Origin: Sweltsa coloradensis
Taxonomy: Eukaryota; Arthropoda; Insecta; Plecoptera; Chloroperlidae
Assembly: GCA_024449915.1 (NCBI GenBank)
Contig: JAMZAV010000447.1
Coordinates: forward strand, 868,001-932,000
Length of the DNA: 64,000 bases
Reading direction: 5' to 3'
The notes under the pieces are model-generated. The model did not search any database. It had not been told where the DNA came from and saw only the letters and a list, made by a program, of their open reading frames with translations. This document shows positions 35,856-47,000 of the stretch, in pieces. A program made the position numbers and the translations under genes. How positions within the stretch are numbered: the stretch's first letter is position 1; every line of letters starts with the position of its first letter.

Positions 35856-36824
35856 ACATAAAGCAATTTTGTTTGTTGTATGTTCTTCTGCATAAAAATA
35901 ACTGTGTTTTATGCATTTTATAATTCATGTATGTCGATTAAATTTTTCTCCAGAGCGTAACGGGCGTGCCAAGGTCATAATTGTCTAGTGAAGACTCTTA
36001 GCATTCTGAAGTAGGAGGTTGGGGGGGTCACGGGAAGAAGTGGAACGGGGGATGGGGGAAATTCCCCCTTCTTTCTACGCGCCGGGACTATGCTGGCTGG
36101 GCTCAACCGCAGGCGAGCACGCAGTCTTGGGACTTGGGCTAAGCTACAGGTCATCCATGTGCTGAGTTGTAGAAAGATAGAAGTACAATTACATTTTAAA
36201 GCGAAAAAGTTTATTAATAGATTATGCAAACGAGTACGGTTTCGTGAGTTCTCAAAGCAACAGATTGACACATCAGAATAACAACACAAATACCATTCCA
36301 TCTCGAATTCAAATCTTTTGGTAGAGATGAAAAGTGCACAGAATAGAATATTATCTTGCATCTAAATCTCTCTTGGTAAAGTGCCAAGCACATAAAAATG
36401 TACTTATATAAAGGCTAGTCTCATCCGAGTTGTCGCCTCTATTCGTGTTTTTCGGCGTCCACACAAGGACAGTGACTTTCTTCCCATTAACTGCGAAGTA
36501 GTTTAATTTTTGTGCTATTTTTCGAAAAACATTATTCATATTTGGTGGGCGATATATTCACGCAATGTATTCATCTAATTGTATTTACTGGTCATCCATT
36601 TTAAACTCGCATTTTTTTAAATGATGATTCAAGAAGATTCAAGATGTTTATTGCCATAGATAAATATATACATGAATTAATTTAATTTAATTTAATTTAA
36701 ATGTGTAATGGCCTTGAAATCTAGGTCCATTTCAGCCAGTCAAAACGCTAAAATTGCGATTTTCACATTCGAGAAGATGAGTGGTGATAGATGAGGGTGA
36801 AGAACATTTCCATAATCCATGCCT

Positions 36825-36905
36825 TATCCGGGACTCGAACCCACGTCCCCTTGGTGTCATACTCTTTGGACTTACGCCCCAATCGTACATGCGCCACCGC
36901 GGACG
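36825..36905 (-). repeat. tRNA-like SINE head
   Basis: The - strand has GCGGTGGCGCATGTACG (A-box-like) and GGGTTCGAGTCCCGG (B box). A complete cloverleaf is not seen. It differs from the main SINE family. Confidence 0.5.
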
Positions 36906-38129
36906 GCAATTAGTTCTTATCAGCTACTTCTCTACCTCTCTCTCACAGTCACCGCTCACAACGTAAGTAATAGTTGTCAGTGTGTCGACTTGAACGACAC
37001 AGTTCAGTTCAGTTGTGATAATCCGCTGTGCAGTGCAAAGTACGTGTGGTGCGTCTCTTCTCTAGGCAAAGTGGCAAGTTCTACGCCCCGGACAATTACA
37101 CTGAGCGCTTGACTTAATATTTATCTTGTTCATTGGGTTTCTTTTCGTTCTACCAGTCCTTCACTTCTCTTCTTCTCTTTCCATCTGACGTGCCGACATA
37201 CAACACAACACCCACGCTGTCACCTTATCAACTTGGCGGTTGGAAACAAGTAAGTGTCAGCAATTGCTCTCTCTTCTTCTCTGCCTAACCTCAAAATTAC
37301 TGTCTAATACTTTTACTCTGGCCATATTCGGCCATACCATCCCACAATCACCAATATTTTAGTCGCTGAATCGTTATTAATGTTTTTTGGATGAGCTCTA
37401 GCAAACCAGTCTTTGACGCAGAATGCAGTAGCTAAGACTGGATCATATGGAAGCTCCATTGATTGTCCTATCGTGTTGTGGTTTTTCCAAAATGTCAAAT
37501 AAGAATGTGTGAATGGCGCGATTATAGCACATGTTGCAAATAGTGCTTACTTATTTTTAGTAACGGACCGTAAATATGCAACCAAGCATATATTTTGTAG
37601 TTTTTTCACCATGCTTGTATAGGGGACAATTTGAAATGTTGAAATGTGCCTCGATCGCGCCTTGCATTCGTCGTTTGCAAACAACCTCCAAAAATTTCGT
37701 CGAAAAAGGTCGAAAAAAGACCCAGAATGTATGTGAAATAAGCTGGATTTGATCATCAAGCAAATTTTTTAAATTGAATTAAAATGGTAAAAAAAGTTGG
37801 ACCAAGGACGTCTAGGTAAGAATAAGTAACTTCTGGCTTTAACCCCATATCTATACTTTAATTACAAAATATCGTATCTATATTTTCTGAAGAATCTTTG
37901 GAACATTTCAAATTTTGTTATATGGCTCAAATTATCTAAAAGAGTATATTCGAGGTATTACAATTTGAATACAAAATACAACGAATCTGCTCTTTTCGAC
38001 AATAAGAGCCATTTTACCCAGCTTTGAAAGGTCTAGATATGAGGTATCGATATGATACCTATACACAGTGAATTCATAAATCATTATTTTATTGGATATT
38101 GCTTAACATCTCATATTTATGCAACTTGG

Positions 38130-38395
38130 TTAATCGAGACGAAGGGAGGAACGTAAGGGATGACGCAGGGGGACAAGGGGTGGACAGGCCTGTGCTGGTC
38201 AGAACCGCCACAAGCGTATGGGGAGGGCAGGGGTTCCCCCACGTCGTGGTCGTCTTCGTCTGAGTCAGCATTCGTCCGTGTTGTCATTGTCGTCGGGGAG
38301 GTAGTCAAAGGGAAGGGGAAAGTTCCCCGACGACGACCCAGAGCTCGCCATTAGTTTTAGGGAGAAAAACTCCCCTAATCACGGGCACTCACATT
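38130..38395. repeat. GC-rich dispersed repeat
   Basis: Shares inverted segments with 40,087-40,438 (GTCGTCGGGGA, CTGGTCAGAACC, CCCCTTCCC). Related sequence is also at 52,600-52,740 and 14,640-14,780 (the GGCTAGAGTGG and ACCTAACG words). Probably a retroposon fragment. Confidence 0.55.
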
Positions 38396-38674
38396 ATTTA
38401 AGAGAAGATTAAGATTTATTACTTTTAAATTTAAGTAGATTTAGATGTAAGTTTTGTTGTTAATTGATTGACTTTTTATACTTGACATCTTATACAGTTA
38501 TAATTGAATTACTGAAATTGACCATGTAAAATGTCACTTTACAAATACTGTAAAACAAATGTGATCTACTTTCAATAAAACATGAATTGAATTGAATTGA
38601 ATTGAGTTGAATTAGTTTCATTAAGATAAACATTCTTGTTATAACATAAAACAAAGACATTTGTAAATGATCTA

Positions 38675-41600
38675 TTATTTTGGCTTAATTTCAGCCAGGA
38701 TCTCAAAACATCCGATAACCTCCTTGTCATCTAGGATCGAAAGTGTGACCTTGTAAAAGCTGTATTCAAGCTCGGGCATTGGAAGGTCTAGGGGAATCTC
38801 CCAGTCGTTGAAGGTGTAGTTGCCCTGGAACAGAAAAACAGGTGTTTATTCAAAGTTTAAGGGGAATCCCTAGACCTAAATATGATTTCTAAAGAATATA
38901 GTAAAAACATCTGAAAAGTACGTAGAATGAAAGAGGGACAGTAACATTCAGTTTTTTAAAGGGGTATTCACCCGCTAAACTCAAAATGTATATTTCATTC
39001 AGGCTAACTAGTTATGAATTTAGAAATCAACAGACAAATTATTGGGTCCACCTTGACCCGGAAAAAAATGTCGAACTTGGTATTTTTCGAGCTAGTACCC
39101 ATCAATCAACAACCCATCAAAAAACAAATTTATAAATATTGTTTCACACACGCTAGTCTTAACTCCTAGAATAAGGAACATTTTATGAAATAACTTTTGA
39201 CGTACGGATTTTTTTGTACCGTCGGACCAACAAATTTAATATCAAACGTTATAAAAATCTACTGTTATATTAAAGTTCCTTCATTCATCTAACTTTTCAG
39301 CCATCTTCCTTTGGTTTTTAAGAAATCGTTTTGTCGATTACAATAGCCTTAGACTAAGTTTTGTTGATAGTATTTATAAATAAATCTATAACTGATAAAA
39401 CTTGGCTGTCGGGATACGCCGTGTCGATTGTCATTAAAATTCTGACGTTTCGAGCTGATTGCACAGCTCAAGCACAGCTCAAGAACCTACTCAATCCAGC
39501 TCGACCCAGTGAAGCTGGGTCTGAGTAGGTTCTTCCAGTGATCTCCTCTTCTTCTCCTCTGAAGATGAGCATGTGCAATCAGCTCCAAACGTCAGAATTT
39601 TAATGACAATCGACACGGCGTATCCCGACAGACAAGTTTTATCATTGACTCGGGCCGTGAATGCCTACGACAAGTTTGAAATCAATAACTTACAAAAGGT
39701 ATGAAATAACCATCCGGTTTTAAACCGATTGCCTCTCGTAGACTATTGTACATGTTTTTGAGATATTTTGTGAGTATGGGATACAAATCTCCTCTATGTC
39801 TATCCGATAGGAGATAGTTGTTCGATCTCCTCGTGTAGACATTACCCTGTAAACAAAAAGTATAAAAACAGAGTTCATTTTGTAAATTTCTTGTAGGAAA
39901 CCTGCTCGAACAATATTGCAAACCTCTCTTAAAGGGGTATTTACCCGCTAAACTCAAGAAATATATTTCATTCAGGCTGACTAGTAATAAACTAAGCAAT
40001 TAACAGAAAAATTATTGGGGCCACCATGACCTCCCAAAAAAATGGTCAAACTTGGTTATATTCGAGCTAGGTCCCATTGGCAAAAAAGCATGGCTCTGCT
40101 AATCGTAAAAGGCGATTCAAGAGAAAAAGTCCACCTCGCAAACATCAGCTAGAAAGAGCGGAGAATCTTACTCCCCGAAACTAGAGGCGAGCTCTGGCAA
40201 TCGTCGTCGGGGACCTTGTCCCCTTCCCTTGACGACCCCCCGGCGACGATGACAATGACACAACGAACGATGACAAAGACGATGACGACCGCGACGTGAG
40301 AAACCCTTCCCCCCTTCCCCCCTTTTCCGTGGCTGGTTCTGACCAGAATGGGCCCCTCCTCCTCTCCCCCCCCATCCTTAGGCTAGAGTGGTGCATTATG
40401 ACCTAACGGTTGACGCGTCCTTAATCCAAATAAACCTTTATGCCCCGTGACCTTGGAGGATTTTGATCCCAAAAAATGTTGACCATTGTTGACGTACTCG
40501 TCAGCTTTTTCTGTAAATCCGCTATATTTTGTTTTGTAATTTGGGCAAGTGGTTCTGTCAAAATATGCTGATTACCAAGAAAGGGTGTGATTTTGGAAGG
40601 CATATTTTTGCATGTTTGAGTGTAGGCCTATATGTTTGAGCACAGTTTCAAGACACTGTGTTACAAATGGTTACTTTAGATTGAAACGATGCTCTTGTAT
40701 CTATATGGAACAAAAAATTAGCAGGAAACCCGATTTTAGAAATTTCTTAAAACGCCAATTTTCGCGAATTTCAGGATAAAAGAACTTGAAAAAATCGTGT
40801 AAATCCAGTTACAAGATAATTTTTAAACGGTCATTTTAGTGTAGTATTATGCTATAGAATAGATCATGTGATAAAAATAATTGTTTGGGGTAATAGCCCC
40901 TTTAAGATAGTTTGAATGTAGTTGTTAAGGAATGTCCAAGGATTGTGTATTGTGTCCAAGGATTGTGTGTAGTGTTATAGCAACTGAGGAAACTTTAGGA
41001 AAAAACCTTCATCCAGAATTGTCGTTGGCAGGTGTCAAACCCGGGACCTCCCGAATCAGAGCCTTGTGCTTTATGCTGATCTACATCTGTCTGTACACAA
41101 ACAAAGTATAAACACAATAAATAAATCAAATCGTATTTAGAGGACCCGCTCAGTCAAATAACTGATTTTCAGCGGGGGACGTTATATGTGAAGCCGACCA
41201 AGCCAACCCTGTAGGCGCCAACACACCATAGACGAGTTCCTTTGTGTCTTTAAATACATTAGTATTTACATTAGTATTATACACTGCTTATTTTATTACT
41301 CTGTATTAAAATACTAAATAAATAGTTTATATATAAATATAATAGTCAAAGTGAAGATCATAAAATAAACACATACATTGTGCAGAAGTGAATAAACATG
41401 GTGTAGAACAGGTGAAGAAGTATACATAGAAGATTTCTTTTAAACAAACAAATAATGTATTCACATAAGGAGACGTAATTCAGTCAAGCTACACAAACCT
41501 TTTTGTGTTGTCTAAATCTCTAAGTTTATAAATTTATAATTTAAAATAGATGAAAATATATAATAAATAAAACTATTCATATAAATGGTCAAAGAATAAT

Positions 41601-42488
41601 AAACTAGATAATCAAATTTTGAAATAATAATATTACACCAACAAAGACAGCGTTTTCTGATAACATGTATAAAAATTATTTTATAAATTTAAAATGAAAT
41701 GGACTTGGCCTAAATAAATGAATGGAAATGAAAATAAAAGAATACAAATTTAAATTTAAAATAACAAAAAAAGGAAAGTAGTGTATGTTAATTTCGCACA
41801 TACTTCCACGACCGGTTCTTGTCCCTCGTTGAACGTCCAGAAAAAGCTTCCCCGGTGTAAGTGCTTCCTGTTGTGATTGTCGTCTGGTTCACCCAGATAC
41901 AGGGATATCTTGAAGTTTCCCTTCCCTGTTCCCTGGTCCTCACATGGGTAGACTTGCTCGATTTTACCCACATAGGGACCCTGATAATCGTATGAATGTT
42001 TAGGTTGTTGAGAGGAGGCAGACATGCTCATTGTACCAGATTTCAAATATCTCAGTTACATAAAATGTATGAAACTTTAGATAGTTAAGTAAAAATAGCA
42101 TAGCAATGTGCATATCACTATAGCACTTTACTGTAAATTGATTGAAGAAATTTTTTTCATCAAAATCGGTTCAATTTTTAAGTCATCAAAATCTGTAAAA
42201 TGGTCAAAGCACTTAAATATGTCTTCTTTTTCTGACAAACGATAAAAATTGAAAATGTGTTGGTTTGGGTCGTAAGTTCATTCCCTTTCATGCGGTTTAA
42301 TATTATTTTGAACTTTAACTTAATTAGGCCTATTGAATTTAAAAAATAGGCGGACAAACATAATTTGATTAATGCCAGATTTATAAATAAGTAACTATAC
42401 TTACTAGTTTTGAATTTCCAAACTGCTGTGATTCACAAACCGGCCATGCAACAAGTATAAGACCCAGTAAAGCCTTTACGAACTCCAT
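38675..42488 (-). CDS. Secreted ML/DUF1091-like protein B
   Basis: Four exons, phase 0 throughout: 42,405-42,488, 41,804-41,980, 39,694-39,846 and 38,675-38,824, giving 187 aa. Signal peptide MEFVKALLGLILVAWPVCES; then GPYVGKIEQVYPCEDQGTGK, NRKHLHRGSFFWTFNEGQEP, VYTRRSNNYLLSDRHRGDLY, GLKPDGYFIPF, GNYTFNDWEIPLDLPMPELE, YSFYKVTLSILDDKEVIGCF. It ends EIKPK at TAA followed directly by TAG. It is a paralogue of ML-A and ML-C and closer to C, sharing intron insertions with it. Compared with A and C the second exon carries SFFWTFNEGQEPVVE in place of SLSWPFHE, so this copy may have diverged in specificity. No lesions. Confidence 0.8.
38858..38945. mobile_element. Arm of hairpin MITE in ML-B intron 3
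   Basis: TTAAGGGGAATCCCTAGACC to GAATGAAAGAGGGAC matches the first arm of the full hairpin element at 44,240, at the same distance from exon 4. The other arm is missing. Confidence 0.75.
39396..39643. repeat. Long inverted repeat in ML-B intron 3
   Basis: Arms 39,396-39,465 and 39,571-39,643 are near-perfect inverted copies (GGATACGCCGTGTCGATTG, AAAATTCTGACGTTT). A second, shorter inverted pair (GAACCTACTCA / TGAGTAGGTTC) lies in the loop. Confidence 0.85.
39928..40910. mobile_element. AAAGGGG MITE with nested insertion, ML-B intron 2
   Basis: Ends CTTAAAGGGGTATTTACCC and TAATAGCCCCTTTAAG. The middle is interrupted at 40,087-40,438 by a GC-rich repeat. Absent from the same intron of ML-C, so it inserted after the B/C duplication, or was lost in C. 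Confidence 0.7.
40087..40438. mobile_element. GC-rich retroposon-like insertion nested in MITE
   Basis: Starts AGCATGGCTCTGCTAATCGT and runs to CCTTAATCCAAATAAACC. The interior is rich in GACGATGAC-type repeats. The same 3' words occur at 52,680-52,738 and 14,730-14,785. Confidence 0.6.
40905..41090 (-). mobile_element. SINE in ML-B intron 2
   Basis: GGAATGTCCAAGGATTGTG, CCTTCATCCAGAATTGTCG and CCCGGGACCTCCCGAATCAG are family words. Position equals the SINEs in ML-A and ML-C intron 2. Confidence 0.75.
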
Positions 42489-42553
42489 TTTGATTGGTTG
42501 ATAGGGCTTGGCAGCAAAGAAGTTAATAGTGAAAATGTTCAATAACCAACTCT

Positions 42554-42563
42554 TATTTATATC
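42554..42563 (-). promoter_or_regulatory. TATA box of ML-B
   Basis: GATATAAATA on the - strand, 66 bp upstream of the ATG at 42,488, conserved in position with ML-A and ML-C. Confidence 0.75.
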
Positions 42564-42659
42564 CACCTTTCACCTTCGACTGACCTTGACAAACACGCAT
42601 TTATGCTAGCTCAGGTGCTCGGCAAAAAACGACTTGATTACTTTATTAAAAGTGAATAG

Positions 42660-42715
42660 GTACGGAACTACGGAAGAACATATCGTGATGGGCTCTTCCG
42701 TATTTGTATTGGTAG
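42660..42715. promoter_or_regulatory. Palindromic upstream element of ML-B
   Basis: An inverted pair, ACGGAAGA and CTCTTCCGT, surrounds ATCGTGATGGG. A matching element lies upstream of ML-C (about 48,559-48,600), and the left half upstream of ML-A (about 33,776-33,795). It could be a shared regulatory site or old repeat DNA. Confidence 0.45.
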
Positions 42716-43129
42716 TATTCTTTAGTATTTTTTTTATCACCGTTGAGGTTACTGCAACATTTCATTGCCAATGAAGCAGTCATACAATATATCAGTAGAG
42801 TAAAGCACATTGTTATAATCTACTTACACATTGATCGGATGTTAGGTCTGCTCCATGTTTTTTCCCCCAGCTCTTTGCATGTTGTTTCCGTCGTCACGTC
42901 TATTGATAGTTATTGTTGTAATCGTGAACAAATAATAATTCATATAAGTAACTGGATGAGCGTTGCAAGCGTAGCGAGTGAAGCAATAACTTGATTTTAT
43001 TACCAAGAGAAACATTATAGGAAGGTTTTTGTGTGCTTTGTCCGCTCATCGTGAAACGTGGCTTCACTGATCTTTGCCATATATTAAGAGCCCGTTCAAA
43101 ATATTTAAACTTACAACAATGATTTTAAT

Positions 43130-43590
43130 GTATTCGTTCGAATTGCTTCACACACAAATTGTTCGACTACAAGATTTCTCCGATAGTAATTAAATTTTCA
43201 GAAAACCTTCCTAGTCTGTAACCTTAGACCTCTGGATTATTGAGTAAAATATATTTAACACTCCTATTGAAAATCGCACTTTACGTGCGGTATTACAAAA
43301 ATATTAAAAACAATGTTCAGTAAAAAAAAAATTGTTGGAAACTTGCAAAATTTTCTTTTCTGTCTTAATTAATTTTCCAATTTCTTGTAAGATACTTTGT
43401 GGGAATGAGCAATCATTTTATTGACGATTATAGGTCCCTCAGATGTCTAACTTGACTTTTGGAGTAAGGTTTAATCGCAAAGGGAATGTCCAAGAACTCT
43501 TTGAGAGGTCTCATTCCTTTGCATTCGCATTAACGCGAGGACAACCTTCGTAAAGCTAAGATAGGATTGCCGATGGTGGGATTTGAGCTC
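43130..43590. repeat. Dispersed repeat shared with 51,835-52,350
   Basis: Same-orientation copies sharing long stretches such as CACTTTACGTGCGGTATTAC and TGTTGGAAACTTGCAAAATT, and ending in the same SINE remnant (GATTGCCGATGGTGGGATT). The SINE was therefore present before the larger unit was copied. Confidence 0.8.
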
Positions 43591-44056
43591 GTTGGGGCGC
43601 GTGGGTATTTAAAATTGTAAAACAAGTTAGACAAGGCCTGAAGGCGTCCGTTCTGTAAGCGGGAGTTCTGGGTTTATTCCCACGACTAGGTAGAGCTAAG
43701 TAACTTCTGGCTTGCATCCCATATCGATACCTTACTTGCAAAACCTCTTTCATTTTTAAAACCTTGCAACATTTCAAAGTTTGTTAAAATGACTACCTAA
43801 TTATCTAAAAAGAGTGTATTCGAGGTATTACCATTTAAAAAAAAACTCGAATCTGCTCTTTCCGATAATTAGAGCCATTTCAACAAGCTTTGAAATGTTG
43901 CAAAGTAATTCCACAGCAAATACTGATACGAGGTATCGATATGATACCTATACACAGTGAATTCATAATCATAACACCTATAAACAAACTCACACTTGAT
44001 TTATTTAAGATAAAAGTCTCTTGTTATAATATTATACAAATGTATTTGTAAATGAT

Positions 44057-47000
44057 CTAGTATTTTGGCTTAACATTAGCCAGGACCTCCCAACATCCGA
44101 TAACCTCCTTATCATCTAGGATCGAAAGTGTGACCTTGTAAAAGCTGTATTCCAGCTCGGGCATTGGAAGGTCTAGGGGAATCTCCCAGTCGTTGAAGGT
44201 GTAGTTGCCCTGGAACAGAAAAACAGGTGTTTATTCAAAGTTTAAGGGGAATCCCTAGACCTAAATATGATTTTTAAAGAATATAGTAAAGACGCGTGAA
44301 AATTAAGTAGAATGAAAGAGGGACTTAATAATAAAGCTATTTATTTTTTTATTTTTTTCAAAGGGACAATACCTCAGAATCAGCAATTATATAAAAATTG
44401 CCCGATTCAACCCAGCTAGTTTAAAATTGAATTTTTATCAGCGGTTTTTTGTGTTTTGTTTCTACACTCTTTTATCAAGAACCTAAATTTAAGGATTAAT
44501 GGTTTTCCATAGTTTCTTGTGTTTTACGATATTTTTCGCCTGCCGGTACAATTTCAAACTTTGCAACGTTTAACGAAAAATATCGTGTAACGTCAGAAAC
44601 TATAAACAATCATTTTCCCTTATATTAAGGTTGTAGATAAAGGAGTGTAGAAACAACATAACAAAAAAATTTAGCTCAAAATTCAATTTTGAACTAGCTG
44701 GGTTGATTCGGTCAATTTGAATATAATTGATGATTCTAAGGTATATCCCGTAAAAAAAATTACAAAGAAAATATAATCTGCTCTTTTATTGAGTGCCTCT
44801 TTTATTCTACTAACTTTTCATATCTCTTTACTGCATTCTACAAAAACAATATTTAGGTCTTGGGATACCCCCCCCCTCCCACCTCCCCCCGAAAAACCTT
44901 TCTATTCATAAAACTAGGAAACCCTTAAGTCCCGCCGCGTTGTTGGATGAGCGTAATTGGTGCATTGAGCTGCCATGTGTTATGCGAATTTTCTGTTGTT
45001 CTGTGGCAAAATCATTACTAAGTTGAATTTTTTTTAAATTAAATTAAATTAAATTAAAAATTAAGTCAATTTTTTTTTTTTTTTTTAATTAATCGTAATT
45101 GTTAAAATAATCGTAAAATTGCGATTTTTATAAGAAATAATTTCTCGATTGCGCTCAAATTTTACAGTTATATATTAATTCATAAAATAAAGGTTCTGCG
45201 CAAAAATCATTAAAATCGGATTAAAGCATGTTGGTGTTATAAGTCGAAGAAAACTTTTAAAAATTGAAAAAAATCGTTAAAATTGCGATTTTCATGAGAA
45301 AGAATTTTCCGATTGCGCTCAAAAACGTGGCAGTTCTAAGTTCAGAGATTTCGAAGGCCTCCATAAAATTTCATCGCAATCGGAGTATCGGTTTAGCCGG
45401 AATCGTGTGGAACAAACAGACAAAAATACAAAAAAAAGAAAGAAAGAAAAATAAAAAAACATTCGGATTTTTTCTCCAGTGTAGTGAAATGGAATCTTCG
45501 CTTCGCTCGCTACGCTCATCCAAAAAGTCCTAGAACGTCGTCTAGAAACTAAACTGAATAAAAGAGTTAAAATTTAATTCAATTCAGAAATAATTAAAAA
45601 ACATCCCGACCGGGGTTCGAACCCAAGTCTCCCACATTCCAGGTAGGCGCCTTAGCCAACTAGACCACCGAGACGGTTACTTTTAAATTCTTAGTTGCAG
45701 TTACACTATAGATCTGAATGGATGGAACTGTACTGCAACAAATCTGGCCTACCTGGAATGGGTTATTAAATATTAACAATTCCACCTACGGGAGTGTTTC
45801 CCGACTAACCAATTCGAGCAATGAAAGAGGATCTACAGTCCTGACAGCCATTATATGCAAATATGTACAAAGTACACATGTGTACAATGAACAGATACAA
45901 TATTTATTTTCAAGCACAAATTTGTTAATATTGTTTAAACACACCCTAGTCGTCACTCCTAGTGTAAGAAAATTTTTATGAAATAACTTTTGATATACGT
46001 TTTTTTCGTCCGATGGTAATGATGCAAAACTCTTATTTGTACCATTATTCTATACTTGTTTTTGACCAACAAAATCTATAAACAAACGTTATTAAAATGT
46101 ACTGTTATATAAAAGTTCCTTCATTCATCTAACTTTACAGCCATCTTGTTTTTAAAAGAAATCGTTTCGTCGATGATACACCTTAAATTAACTTTTGTTG
46201 ATAGTATATTAAAATAAATTTGTAACTTACAAAAGGTATGAAATAACCATCCGGTTTTAAACCGATTGCCTCTCGTAGACTATTGTACATGTTGTTGAGA
46301 TATTTTGTGACTATGGGATAAAAATCTCCTTTATGTTTATCCGATAGGAGATAGTTGTTCGATCTCCTCATGTAGATATTAGCCTGTCAACAAAAATTGT
46401 CACAAACAGAGTTCAATTTGTAAATTGCTCGTAGGAAAACCTGCTCATGGACAATATTGCATAGAACACCGAAGTTAAGCAAACTCTGGCGTGGTCAGGG
46501 GTAGAGTGGGTGACCGCTCTACCCTGAAACTCACGTATACCGCTAGTTAGAGCTGATGGAGGGTTCGAGAGCTAGTGTAACGGCTTGTTCTCCTTGACGT
46601 CTGCTCGGCAGTCCGGGTTAGTGGAGGAACCTGCATGACTGTCAAGGTCACACCGTTCTTTTGGATGGGACGTTAAGCCGTTGGTCCCCTTGGTACTTTT
46701 TCGAAAGGAGTAGGCTACGTGCCGTTACCGGCTTTCACCTCCTCCCTTCAGTTCATACTTCATATTAGCCAAAGTGCAATAATATTTGACGTTATGCATT
46801 TTTCAATCAATCAATCAATCAACAATATTTCAAACCCCTCTTAAGATATAAAATTAAGATAGTCGGAATGTAGTTGTTAAGGAATGTCCAAGGATTGTAT
46901 GTTGCGTCCAAGGTCTATTGTTGAAGCATTAGCCCTATAGCAACTGAGGAAACCTTTGGAAAACACCTTCATCTAGAATTGTCGTTGGCAGGTGTCAAAC

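Larger units (their letters stand above)
34797..35962. mobile_element. Hairpin element with nested insertions
   Basis: The outer arms, about 34,797-34,930 and 35,873-35,962, are inverted copies (GCTCTGGAGAAAAATT and its complement; TATTTTTATGCAGAAGAACA). Between them lie a GATGAGCG-type element (34,954-35,742) and a second inverted repeat (about 35,741-35,855). Confidence 0.7.
33680..38674. other. Spacer between ML-A and ML-B, repeat-rich
   Basis: Contains the ML-A upstream region, a nested hairpin/GATGAGCG element (34,797-35,962), a tRNA-like stretch (- strand, about 36,825-36,905), a GC-rich dispersed repeat (38,130-38,395), and a (TTGAA)n run near 38,588. Open frames at 36.1, 37.1 and 37.7 kb have no recognisable domains. 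Confidence 0.5.
42570..44056. other. Spacer between ML-B and ML-C
   Basis: Upstream region of ML-B, a GATGAGCG/GCGTAGCGAG-type remnant (about 42,953-43,040), a unit (about 43,130-43,590) repeated at 51,835-52,350, and a diverged SINE (43,425-43,590). Sequence at 43,690-43,960 also resembles 37,810-38,090 (GAGGTATCGATATGATACC), that is, the 3' flanks of ML-C and ML-B. No gene. Confidence 0.5.

Noticed and set aside
45264..45533. 89-codon + strand frame
   Set aside because: Same repeat element as at 35.5 kb.
45608..45677. Functional tRNA gene on the - strand
   Set aside because: Good A and B boxes but unpaired acceptor ends; SINE-like.
46460..46560. 5S rRNA gene
   Set aside because: Only the promoter half matches; a SINE body and (ATCA)n tail follow.
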